Shown here: in pieces, positions 1-6,428 of the stretch
How the letters are laid out: the number at the start of each line of letters is the position of its first letter
Numbering within the stretch: position 1 is the stretch's first letter
Assembly (NCBI GenBank): GCA_034428935.1
Contig: DAOUHB010000093.1
Location: 1 to 22,543 of the forward strand
Direction of reading: 5' to 3'
DNA length: 22,543 nucleotides
Origin: JAAYZQ01 sp034428935
Lineage (GTDB): Bacteria > Chloroflexota > Anaerolineae > JAAYZQ01
Position numbers and translations under genes: made by a program
The notes under the pieces: generated by a model
What the model was told of the DNA's origin: nothing
Seen by the model: the letters and a program-made list of their open reading frames with translations, nothing else
Database searches by the model: none

Positions 1-39
1 GAGGCTGACCAGCACAGGCGCCCCAGGGGAGCTGGATGA
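1..39 (+). CDS. 3' end of an upstream gene (partial), probably the Fe-S subunit of the molybdoenzyme operon
   Basis: Frame 1 reads through from the window edge and stops at the TGA at 37-39, which overlaps the ATG of the next gene in an ATGA arrangement. Only twelve codons are visible, so the product cannot be identified. In operons of this type the gene before an NrfD subunit usually encodes the four-cluster ferredoxin subunit. That identity is inferred from context only. Confidence 0.4.
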   Translation, partial: EADQHRRPRGAG

Positions 40-1010
40 TGACACAACTTCAAACAACGTGGGGTTGGATAGTAGCTTTTTACCTGTTCCTGGGAGGCCT
101 GGGCGCAGGGTCCTTTATCACTGCAGCAGTGATCTACCTGGCCACCGGCGACCGCTACAAATCTACGGTTCGCTTCGGTGCCTGGGTTAGTGCCATCTGT
201 ATCGCCGTTGGCACGCTGTTTCTGCTGCTGGACGTGGGGCAACCGTTCCGGGCCCTGGTGCTCTTTCGCAGTTTCGTGAACATGACCTCCTGGATGGCCA
301 TCGGTGCCTGGCTTCTGATCCTGGCCATTGTCGTAAACGGTCTGTTTGCCCTGTTTCGCACCGACTGGACCCTGGGTTACATCGGCAAGATCTGGATGCC
401 GCTCCAGGAAAAGGCAGGGACGATTCGCAAGATCCTGGCCATCGTCGGCATTCCTGTGAGCCTGGGGGTGGCCATCTATACCGGCGTGCTCCTGGGCGTC
501 TTGCCCTTCCGGCCCCTGTGGAACACCTGGCTCCTGCCTGCCCTGTTCACAGCGTCGGCGCTGGACACCGGCGTGGGGCTCGTGGCCGCGTACGCAGCCG
601 TGAGAGAGAAGGCAGAGGGGGCCAAGCGGCTGGGCAAAGTGCTGGAGGCGGCCATCATCACCCTCATCGTCGTCGAGGGCGCGGTGCTGGGCGTGTTCCT
701 GAGCACAATGCTCAACGGTAGCCCTGATGCAGCGCGGTCGGCCGAGATGTTGACCACGGGAGCGCTGTGGCCGGCGCTGTGGATCGTGGTCGTGGGACTG
801 GGCCTGGTGGTGCCCCTGTTGGTGTGCATCACCCAACTGACGGGCCTCCTGAAAAAGAAGGCGGCGCTCGTCGTGCCCCTGGTCGGCGCGACCTCCTGTC
901 TCATCGGTGGCTGGACCCTGCGTTTTGTTATCCTGTCGGCCGGCCTGCCGGCGATGCTGACGAGCCCGGCCATGCAACAGATGTTGGAAGGCATCAAGTA
1001 CTTGCCTTAA
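36..1010 (+). CDS. nrfD: NrfD/PsrC-family membrane subunit of a molybdopterin oxidoreductase
   Basis: This 324-residue protein is almost entirely hydrophobic, with about eight to nine predicted membrane helices. Its N-terminus carries the aromatic and glycine-rich pattern WGWIVAFYLFLGGLGAGSF, typical of NrfD/PsrC/DmsC-like subunits. Members of this family anchor a periplasm-facing or cytoplasm-facing molybdoenzyme and its Fe-S subunit to the membrane and exchange electrons with the quinone pool. The start at 36 overlaps the previous stop (ATGA) and has AGGGGAG just upstream. A second ATG at 39 has better Shine-Dalgarno spacing and is equally possible. The TorD chaperone downstream supports a molybdoenzyme complex whose catalytic subunit lies before the window. 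Whether the substrate is polysulfide, tetrathionate, formate or another compound cannot be told from this subunit. Confidence 0.88.
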   Translation: MMTQLQTTWGWIVAFYLFLGGLGAGSFITAAVIYLATGDRYKSTVRFGAWVSAICIAVGTLFLLLDVGQPFRALVLFRSFVNMTSWMAIGAWLLILAIVVNGLFALFRTDWTLGYIGKIWMPLQEKAGTIRKILAIVGIPVSLGVAIYTGVLLGVLPFRPLWNTWLLPALFTASALDTGVGLVAAYAAVREKAEGAKRLGKVLEAAIITLIVVEGAVLGVFLSTMLNGSPDAARSAEMLTTGALWPALWIVVVGLGLVVPLLVCITQLTGLLKKKAALVVPLVGATSCLIGGWTLRFVILSAGLPAMLTSPAMQQMLEGIKYLP

Positions 1011-1025
1011 GGGACCCTCACTGTG

Positions 1026-1048
1026 GCGCCCCCGTTAACCGGGGGCGC
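1026..1048 (+). other. Perfect 9-bp stem-loop between nrfD and the TorD-like gene
   Basis: GCGCCCCCG and CGGGGGCGC form a perfect nine-base stem around the loop TTAAC. No U-tract follows, so it is not a standard terminator. It begins 15 bases after the nrfD stop and may protect the nrfD message end or reduce expression of the chaperone gene. That role is inference. Confidence 0.5.
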
Positions 1049-1090
1049 TGCACCCGGGGTGTAGAGACTGATTAGAAAGAGTTGTGTGCT

Positions 1091-1777
1091 ATGGAAGACG
1101 AGTTGACCCGAGCTGAGGTATCCGAGATTCTGGAGAGCCGCGCTGCCAGCTACAGTTTCTTGTCGCGCGCCTACCGCCAGGAGGTGTCGGTGGAGTTCCT
1201 GGAAGGGTTGGTCGAAGAGCTGGCAAAGGCGCCGGAAGAGGACGCCGAGAGCAAAGGCCACCGCCTGCTGCGCGACTATGCCCGGCGCATCGCCCAGGCA
1301 GACATGGCCAAGGTCGAGACCGATCTGAGCGCCGAGTACGCGAGCCTGTTTCTCAACGCCAGCTCGAAGACGGTCCATCCCTTCGAGTCGGTCTATACCA
1401 GCACGGACCGCCTTCTCATGCAAGAGGCGCGGGACCAGGTGCTGGCCGAGTATCGCCAGGAAGGACTGGCGCGCATCGGTGAGTTCAAGGAGCCCGAGGA
1501 TCACATCGCCATCGAGCTGGAGTACATGGCCTATCTCTGCCAGAAGGCGGCCGAAGGGCTGGCGGCGGGAGATCTGGCCGCGGCCACAGGCTACCTGCAG
1601 AAGCAGCAGGCATTCCTGGAAAAGCACCTCCTGGTCTGGATCCCGACCTTTAGCCAGGACCTGGCCAAAGTGGCAACCTCGGACTTTTTTCGAGGGATCG
1701 CCCGGCTTACAGAGGAGCACCTCGCCATGGAAAAAGAAACCATCGCCGAGCTGCTCGAGGCAGTGAAGGAGCTGTAA
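1091..1777 (+). CDS. TorD/DmsD-type molybdoenzyme assembly chaperone
   Basis: This helical, acidic protein of about 228 residues resembles the TorD/DmsD/NarJ family, which bind the signal peptide or apo-form of molybdoenzyme catalytic subunits and help insert the molybdopterin cofactor before Tat export. Family-like features include the early YSFLSRAYR helix, the central segment with FLNASSKTVHPFESVY, and a later EDHIAIELEYMAYL helix. The HPFESVY and EDHIAIELEYM patterns are characteristic of the group. The ATG at 1091 is preferred over the upstream TTG at 1082, because AGAAAGAG at 1074-1081 lies at good Shine-Dalgarno distance from it. The gene ends two bases before the next ATG, so it is probably co-translated with the Fe-S gene. 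The partner enzyme is likely encoded just upstream of the window. Confidence 0.85.
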   Translation: MEDELTRAEVSEILESRAASYSFLSRAYRQEVSVEFLEGLVEELAKAPEEDAESKGHRLLRDYARRIAQADMAKVETDLSAEYASLFLNASSKTVHPFESVYTSTDRLLMQEARDQVLAEYRQEGLARIGEFKEPEDHIAIELEYMAYLCQKAAEGLAAGDLAAATGYLQKQQAFLEKHLLVWIPTFSQDLAKVATSDFFRGIARLTEEHLAMEKETIAELLEAVKEL

Positions 1778-1779
1778 CC

Positions 1780-2925
1780 ATGCCTGGCCTATCCCTGGAG
1801 CAGATCGAAGGCGTCGTAGATACGCTGCAGAGCCGGCACCTGGCCATCCATCGCGATCGCTGCTCGCGCCAGCGGCACCGCCACTCGACCTGCAACCGCT
1901 GCCTGGAAGCGTGCCCGACGGGCGCGCTGACCTGGGATGACGGTCTGGAGGTTGACCCGGAGCTGTGCGTGCAATGTGGCATCTGCAGTGCGGCGTGCCC
2001 CACAGGCGCCATCGAGGCCCTCTCGCCCAGTCACGACGAGCTGTGGGTCCAGACGCAAAAGGCGGCCCAGGAGCGCGGTTGGGCCGGGTTTGTCTGCTCG
2101 AAGGCAGCGGTGCCGCCCGCCGGGAGGCAGGGGCTGATCGAGGTTAGCTGCCTGGGGCGGATCGACGAGGCGCTCCTCGTGGGCGCCGGCGCCTACGGAG
2201 CGCGCTCCCTGTGGCTGGTGGAAGGCGAGTGCGCCGGCTGTCCCCTGGCCAGGGGCCGCCAGCTCCTCGACGGCGTGATCGCCCGGTCCGAGGCGCTGCT
2301 ACAGGCCTTCGGACGGTCGACCGAGATCATGGTCGGCACCGAACTGCCCGGCGAACTGGCAGCGGCAGGCGAGCAGGCCGGCCGCGGTGGGGTGACGCGG
2401 CGGGGCCTGTTCAAGACCCTGGTCCGCGAGACGGCGCGCGTGGGCGAAGCCACCCGCGTTCCGCAGCAGGTGGAAGAGGAGCCCGAGATTCGCGTTTATT
2501 CCGATGGGTTGCCCACGGCGCTGCCCGAGAAGCGGCTGCTGCTCGTGGCTGCCCTGGAGCACATGGGCCGCCCGGCCGAAACCCGCTTCCAGGCGGGCGA
2601 GGGTGGCTTGTGGGCAGGCCTGAAGTTCAGCAGTGACTGCACGGCCTGCCAGATGTGCGCCTACTTTTGCCCCACGGGTGCCTTGCTCAAGGCCGAACAC
2701 GAGGGCAGGGTGGGCGTCGTCTACCAGGTGTCGCGCTGCGTCAACTGCCACCTGTGCAGCGACATCTGCTACCAGCACGCGGTCCTCCCCCTGGGCGAAG
2801 TCGACCTGGGGCGGATCATGGATGGCGGTGTGGAGCTGTTGTGTGTGCGCCAGGCCAGCAGCCAGCCCTGGCGGGAGCCAAATCTGGAAAGAACGGCAAA
2901 GGCGATATTTGAATCGCTGGGCTAG
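1780..2925 (+). CDS. Multi-cluster 4Fe-4S protein with MvhD-like middle domain
   Basis: This soluble 381-residue protein has two ferredoxin modules. The first has cysteines at about residues 28, 38, 41, 45 and 63, 66, 69, 73. The second is near the C-terminus, with CTACQMCAYFCPTG at about 287 and CVNCHLCSDIC at about 320. Together they could hold up to four [4Fe-4S] clusters. The first motif of module one is unusual, with a nine-residue gap after its first cysteine. Between the modules lies a section with single cysteines in FVCS, VSCLGRIDEALLVGAGAYGA and GECAGC. That spacing recalls the MvhD/FlpD electron-transfer domain of hydrogenase-heterodisulfide reductase systems. The strong ribosome site AAGGAG stands at 1766-1771. 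A role as electron carrier or docking subunit for the preceding membrane oxidoreductase is inferred; the exact partner is unknown. Confidence 0.8.
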   Translation: MPGLSLEQIEGVVDTLQSRHLAIHRDRCSRQRHRHSTCNRCLEACPTGALTWDDGLEVDPELCVQCGICSAACPTGAIEALSPSHDELWVQTQKAAQERGWAGFVCSKAAVPPAGRQGLIEVSCLGRIDEALLVGAGAYGARSLWLVEGECAGCPLARGRQLLDGVIARSEALLQAFGRSTEIMVGTELPGELAAAGEQAGRGGVTRRGLFKTLVRETARVGEATRVPQQVEEEPEIRVYSDGLPTALPEKRLLLVAALEHMGRPAETRFQAGEGGLWAGLKFSSDCTACQMCAYFCPTGALLKAEHEGRVGVVYQVSRCVNCHLCSDICYQHAVLPLGEVDLGRIMDGGVELLCVRQASSQPWREPNLERTAKAIFESLG

Positions 2926-2939
2926 AAACTGAATATTCT
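2909..2939 (+). promoter_or_regulatory. Possible weak promoter at the end of the Fe-S gene
   Basis: TTGAAT at 2909-2914 could act as a -35 element with AATATT (2932-2937, 17-base spacing) or TATTCT (2934-2939, 19-base spacing) as -10. The match is only moderate. If used, transcription would begin near 2945 and leave out the proposed closing-helix strand at 2939-2943. It therefore competes with the idea that the leader is transcribed from further upstream. Confidence 0.22.
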
Positions 2940-3156
2940 CTCCGAGCCTTACAGCCTAAGGCGTAACGCTACGGCTGGCAGGCCGATCCTCGAGCCATCT
3001 CGAGGGGTCCTCTGCCACAAAAGGAGGATCACGGGTGATGGGGGAAACGCCATCGCCTCCTGAAATCCCGCTGCAGAGCGGGATGGAATTGGGAAGGAGA
3101 ACCGTGCCACTGTAGAGCAATCTGTGCTCGCCAACGGTCTCCTTGGCGAGCTTTTT
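2939..3156 (+). promoter_or_regulatory. Structured leader with antiterminator and terminator (riboswitch-like attenuator)
   Basis: This stretch between the Fe-S gene and fmdE has no convincing coding region and folds by eye into several helices. GCCTTA 2946-2951 pairs with 2957-2962, and its loop CAGCC can pair with GGCTG at 2973-2977. TGGCAG 2976-2981 pairs with CTGCCA 3012-3017 and encloses CCTCGAG/CTCGAGG (2988-3005). GGTGATGG 3034-3041 pairs with CCATCGCC 3050-3057 and contains a GAAA tetraloop. ATCCCGC 3065-3071 pairs with GCGGGAT 3078-3084. TCTCC 2939-2943 can close the whole domain with GGAGA 3096-3100. The same 3' strand, as AAGGAGA plus CCGT (3094-3105, one bulged A), is complementary to ACGGTCTCCTT at 3134-3144 inside the terminator hairpin. 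This is a mutually exclusive antiterminator/terminator layout. Ligand identity is unknown; molybdenum or tungsten cofactor is the natural guess from the genes controlled. Confidence 0.6.
3126..3156 (+). terminator. Rho-independent terminator in the fmdE leader
   Basis: GCTCGCCAA (3126-3134) and TTGGCGAGC (3143-3151) form a perfect nine-base stem with an eight-base loop, followed directly by TTTTT at 3152-3156. It lies 54 bases before the fmdE start. It could simply end the upstream operon, but the complementary antiterminator strand at 3094-3105 suggests regulated read-through. Confidence 0.85.
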
Positions 3157-3210
3157 AGTTGGCCAACGGCACGGGCTGATGCGGGTCGGGGAGAGGAAGG
3201 GTGGGAAACC

Positions 3211-3858
3211 ATGCAAGAAGGAAACGGTAGAAACGGAAACGGAAACGGGAACGGGAATGGGAACGGACATAGGCAAGACCTGGAGACGCTCCTGAGCAAG
3301 TCGGTGGCCATGCACGGCCACCTTTGCCCCGGCCAGGTGCTGGGTGTGCGCATGTCCATGCGCGCCTGCAGTGAGCTTGGCGTGGCGGATCCGGAGCTCG
3401 AGCCCAAGCGCCTCATCGTCTATGTCGAGATCGATCGCTGCGCCACGGATGCCATCGCCGCAGTGACGGGCTGCCGGCTGGGGAAACGCACGCTCAAACA
3501 CGTGGACTATGGCAAGATGGCCGCCACCTTCCTGGATACTGTGTCGGGTCGAGCGGTGCGCGTCGTGGCCCGTGAGGACAGCCGCGCCAACGTGGGACAC
3601 TATGTGTCGGCAGACCTGCCCAAGTACGAGGCCCAGCAAGAAGCCTACAAGGTCATGCCCGACGACGAGCTTTTTGACGTGCAGGAGGTACAGATGGCCG
3701 TTCGCACGGAGGACAGGCCTGGCCCTACGGTCAGCCGGGTCATCTGCCAGTGCTGTGGTGAGGGCATCAACGATGCCCGCGAGGTGCGCATGAACGGCCG
3801 GGTTCTGTGCCGGTCGTGCGCCAACGGCGGGTATTATCAGCCCGAGGCATCGTCGTGA
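3211..3858 (+). CDS. fmdE: FmdE-family metal-binding protein with C-terminal zinc finger
   Basis: This 215-residue protein has the FmdE signature MHGHLCPGQVLGVRMS near residues 34-49 (H35, H37, C39), followed by DRCATDAIAAVTGC (C77, C88). Its C-terminus carries a Cys4 zinc finger (C179, C182, C200, C203). FmdE proteins were named from formylmethanofuran dehydrogenase operons and bind metal, but their biochemical role is poorly defined. The N-terminus is unusual: residues 4-19 are an alternating Gly-Asn tract, probably a flexible tail. The ATG at 3211 is chosen because the possible GTG at 3124 lies inside the terminator stem and because GGAAGG and GTGGG precede 3211. The stop codon overlaps the next GTG start by four bases, which ties this protein to the ECF transporter. 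A role in metal or cofactor handling is inferred from context. Confidence 0.85.
   Translation: MQEGNGRNGNGNGNGNGNGHRQDLETLLSKSVAMHGHLCPGQVLGVRMSMRACSELGVADPELEPKRLIVYVEIDRCATDAIAAVTGCRLGKRTLKHVDYGKMAATFLDTVSGRAVRVVAREDSRANVGHYVSADLPKYEAQQEAYKVMPDDELFDVQEVQMAVRTEDRPGPTVSRVICQCCGEGINDAREVRMNGRVLCRSCANGGYYQPEASS
3220..3267 (+). repeat. Hexanucleotide repeat encoding Gly-Asn repeats
   Basis: Imperfect GGNAAY hexamers run through the start of fmdE and encode about eight Gly-Asn units, interrupted once by Arg. Because the unit is six bases, slippage would change the tail length without shifting the reading frame. Confidence 0.85.
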
Positions 3859-5339
3859 TCCACGTCGACCACCTGACGGTGGCCTATGGCCCGGTGCGCG
3901 CGCTGGAGGACGTCTCGCTGGACGTCAAGGCTGGCGAGTGCATCCTGGTCAGCGGCCCGTCGGGTTGCGGCAAGAGCACCCTGGCCCGTGTCCTCGCGGG
4001 CCTGATCCCCCACGCTCTTCCTGCGCGCATGGAGGGCGAGGTGCGGGTGGCTGGCCTGGACACCCGCGAGCACGCCCTGCCGGCCCTGGCCCAGCGGGTG
4101 GGCATTGTCTTTCAGAACCCGGGCGCCCAGCTCTTTCACCTCCGCGTCGAGGATGAGGTCGCCTTTGGGCCCCGCAACCTGGGCCTGGACGAGGAGGCCG
4201 TGCGTGCCCGGGTCGAGTGGGCCCTGGGTGCCACCGGGCTGGGGGCCCTGCGCGACCGCAAGCCGGCGGAGCTGTCGGGCGGGCAGAAGCAGTGCCTGGC
4301 CATTGCCGCCGTGCTGGCCATGCAGCCCCAGGTGCTCATCCTCGACGAGCCGACGGCCTCGCTGGACGTGCCCAGCACGCAGCGGGTGATGAGCACCCTG
4401 GCCTCGCTGCGGGACAAGCAGGGCATGACCATCGTCCTCGTGGAGCACCGCCTGGCCGAGGCGGCCCACCTGGCCGACCGCTTGCTGCTCATGGAGGAGG
4501 GCCGCGTGGTGGCCGAGGGGGCTCCCCTGGAGCTCCTGGCCGACGAGCAGATCCGCCGGCGGATGGGCCTGCGGCGGCCGGCGCAAGAGGCACCCACTCC
4601 CTGGCAGCAGCTCATCCGGCCCAACGGCCACGGGCCGGCGGACGCCACGCCCCTGCTGTCGCTGCAGGGGGTGAGCGCCGGCTACGGGCGCCGGGCGGTC
4701 ATCCACGACGTGAGCATGGACCTCTATCCCGGCGAGCTGGTGGCCCTGGTGGGCGACAACGGGGCGGGCAAGTCGACCCTGGCCCTGGCGGCGTGTGGCC
4801 TCCTCAAGCCCCTGGAGGGGCGGGTGCAGTTCCTGGGGGGCAAGCGGCCGCGGCCCGGCCTGGACGTGGCCCTGCTGTTCCAGGACCCGGGCGAGCAGTT
4901 GTTCACCGACAGCGTGGACGAGGAAGTGGCCTACGGCCCGCGCAACTATGGCTGCTACGACGAGGAAAGGCACCGCGAGACGCTGCTGGAGGCGGACCTG
5001 GCAGGACTGCGGCAGCGGCGCCCGTTGTCGCTGTCGGTGGGGCAGCAGCAGCGCACCACCCTGGCAGCCTGCCTGGCGCTGCGCCCACGGCTCCTCATCC
5101 TCGACGAGCCGACCCTGGGCCAGGACTGGCAGCACCTGTCGCGGCTGATGGACTTCTTGACCCTCCTGAGCTGCACGGGCAGCGCCATCTTGCTCATCTC
5201 CCACGACTACAAGCTGGTGCACCACTATGCCCGGCGGGCCATTCTCATGGAAAAAGGCCGGGTCAAGGCCATGGGGCACCTGGCGCAGCACGGCAACCAC
5301 AGGCGAGTTGCCGGCTGCGAGACGATAATGCAACCCTGA
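3855..5339 (+). CDS. ecfA: Fused double ATPase of an energy-coupling factor (ECF) transporter
   Basis: This 494-residue protein has two complete CbiO-type ABC domains in tandem, equivalent to EcfA1 and EcfA2 joined in one chain. Domain one has Walker A GPSGCGKST at 34-42, a Q-loop in VFQNPGAQLF, signature LSGGQ near 140 and Walker B LILDEP near 163. Domain two has Walker A GDNGAGKST near 300, a Q-loop in LFQDPGEQLF, signature LSVGQ near 395 and Walker B LILDEP near 416. The QNP/QDP Q-loops and the GPRN segments after them are typical of ECF ATPases. The second signature has Val in place of the first Gly. The GTG at 3855 overlaps the fmdE stop (GTGA), with GAGG upstream. The protein should energise uptake together with the EcfT and S-like proteins that follow. 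The substrate cannot be read from the ATPase. Confidence 0.92.
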   Translation: MIHVDHLTVAYGPVRALEDVSLDVKAGECILVSGPSGCGKSTLARVLAGLIPHALPARMEGEVRVAGLDTREHALPALAQRVGIVFQNPGAQLFHLRVEDEVAFGPRNLGLDEEAVRARVEWALGATGLGALRDRKPAELSGGQKQCLAIAAVLAMQPQVLILDEPTASLDVPSTQRVMSTLASLRDKQGMTIVLVEHRLAEAAHLADRLLLMEEGRVVAEGAPLELLADEQIRRRMGLRRPAQEAPTPWQQLIRPNGHGPADATPLLSLQGVSAGYGRRAVIHDVSMDLYPGELVALVGDNGAGKSTLALAACGLLKPLEGRVQFLGGKRPRPGLDVALLFQDPGEQLFTDSVDEEVAYGPRNYGCYDEERHRETLLEADLAGLRQRRPLSLSVGQQQRTTLAACLALRPRLLILDEPTLGQDWQHLSRLMDFLTLLSCTGSAILLISHDYKLVHHYARRAILMEKGRVKAMGHLAQHGNHRRVAGCETIMQP

Positions 5340-5352
5340 AAGGATTGGAAGG

Positions 5353-5964
5353 ATGAAATTCTCAACGCGTGAGCTGGTAACGATGGCTGTCTTTGGCACG
5401 TTGTGGGGGCTGTCGGAAATGACCCTGGGCACGGTGCTCAAGTCGCTGAACATCCCCCTCAGCGGTGTCGTCCTGTCCACCGTCGGGCTGGTCATTGCCC
5501 TGGTGGGCCGTGTTCTGGTGCCGCGGCGCGGCTCGACCCTGTTCATCGGCGTCATCGCCACGCTCCTGAAGCTGTTCAGCCTGGGTGGGGTCATCATCGG
5601 GCCCATGATCGGCATCATGAGCGAGGCGCTGGTGGCCGAGGTGGCCCTGACGGCCCTGGGCAGGCCACGGCGGGCCGGGTTCCTGGTCGCCGGGGCCGTT
5701 GGCGTCCTTTGCCCGCTGGTGCAGCCCTTTGTGACCAACCCGCTGCTCTTTGGCCGCACGCTGTTCACCGTCTGGCTGGACCTGTTGGACGTGGGGGGCA
5801 GGCTGTTTGGGCTGGGAAGCGACGCCGCCCTGGTCATCGTCCTGGCCCTGGTGGCGCTGCACGCCGCCGTCGGGCTGGTGGTCGGCTGGTTCGCCTGGGA
5901 GGCGGGCCGCACGCTGCAGACCCGCCTGGGCAGGGACACCGTCCTGGCAGAGGCCAGGAGCTAA
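5353..5964 (+). CDS. ECF transporter S-component-like membrane protein
   Basis: This 203-residue hydrophobic protein has about five to six predicted membrane helices. It starts with a short basic segment (MKFSTRELVTMAVFGTLWG), as S components often do. Its place between the ECF ATPase and EcfT strongly suggests it is the substrate-binding S subunit. It does not match a vitamin-specific S component that I can recognise (RibU, BioY, ThiT, CbiM and others), so its specificity is open. The ATG at 5353 follows GGAAGG closely, 13 bases after the ATPase stop. The gene is 20 bases from the lipoprotein gene. The conserved-looking helix-loop VIIGPMIGIMSEALVAEVAL may line the substrate site, but this is inference. 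Confidence 0.7.
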   Translation: MKFSTRELVTMAVFGTLWGLSEMTLGTVLKSLNIPLSGVVLSTVGLVIALVGRVLVPRRGSTLFIGVIATLLKLFSLGGVIIGPMIGIMSEALVAEVALTALGRPRRAGFLVAGAVGVLCPLVQPFVTNPLLFGRTLFTVWLDLLDVGGRLFGLGSDAALVIVLALVALHAAVGLVVGWFAWEAGRTLQTRLGRDTVLAEARS

Positions 5965-5984
5965 GCGAATTCTGGAGGCGAGAG

Positions 5985-6428
5985 ATGAAAGTGCAATGGA
6001 TCTTCTGGCTGTTGTTGGTATCGATGCTGGCTGCCTGTGGCGGTGCCGCCGGGCCGGTCGAAGTGTCCGACTCGTTGACCGTGACCGATGGCACCACGAC
6101 CAAGACCTATACCGCCGACGACCTGGCCGGGCTGCCGGTGACGGAGGCCAGCTTTCTGGAGGTTGGCTACAAGGGCGTGGCGTTGGGCGATCTGCTGCGC
6201 GACGCGGGGTTCGATCCCGCCGCCCTCAAGGCGGTCAAGGCCGTGGCGTCCGACGGCTACAGCGTCAACTACGACCCGGCCCTGTTCCAGCGGGCGGATG
6301 TGCTGGTAGCCTATGCCCAGACCGACGGGCCCCTGCCGGCGGACGACGGCATGGTGCGCATGGTGATCCCCGACGCGGAGGGCAAGCTGAACGTGCGCAT
6401 GTTGACCAAGATCGAGGCGGTGCCATGA
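5985..6428 (+). CDS. Lipoprotein with molybdopterin-oxidoreductase-like fold lacking the metal-binding cysteine
   Basis: This 147-residue protein has a lipoprotein signal peptide with lipobox LAAC, lipidated at Cys18. The mature part resembles the core of sulfite-oxidase/YedY-type molybdopterin-binding domains: a strand-rich start (SLTVTDGTTTKTYTADDLAGLP), then YKGVALGDLLRDAGFD, then a VASDGYSVNY strand and PDDDG/MVIPD-like loops. The mature chain contains no cysteine, so the Mo-ligating cysteine of the enzymes is absent and catalysis is unlikely. A soluble binding or delivery role at the outer face is more plausible. The ATG at 5985 is preceded by GGAGG at 5973-5977. The stop overlaps the ecfT start by four bases (ATGA), so it is closely tied to the transporter. 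ECF systems normally have no extracytoplasmic binding protein. Confidence 0.75.
   Translation: MKVQWIFWLLLVSMLAACGGAAGPVEVSDSLTVTDGTTTKTYTADDLAGLPVTEASFLEVGYKGVALGDLLRDAGFDPAALKAVKAVASDGYSVNYDPALFQRADVLVAYAQTDGPLPADDGMVRMVIPDAEGKLNVRMLTKIEAVP

Noticed and set aside
3106..3113. Cobalamin riboswitch suggested by GCCACTGT
   Set aside because: The usual downstream B12 box and the GGTGNAA segment before it are not found, and the octamer overlaps the antiterminator region. Chance occurrence is likely.
3124..3210. Longer FmdE start at GTG 3124
   Set aside because: The added codons run through the terminator stem and have no family resemblance. The ATG at 3211 has a better ribosome site.
3837..5939. 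700-codon open frame on the minus strand
   Set aside because: It lies opposite the ECF ATPase and S-component genes and has His/Gln/Gly-rich low-complexity content. It is a shadow frame caused by high GC at third positions.
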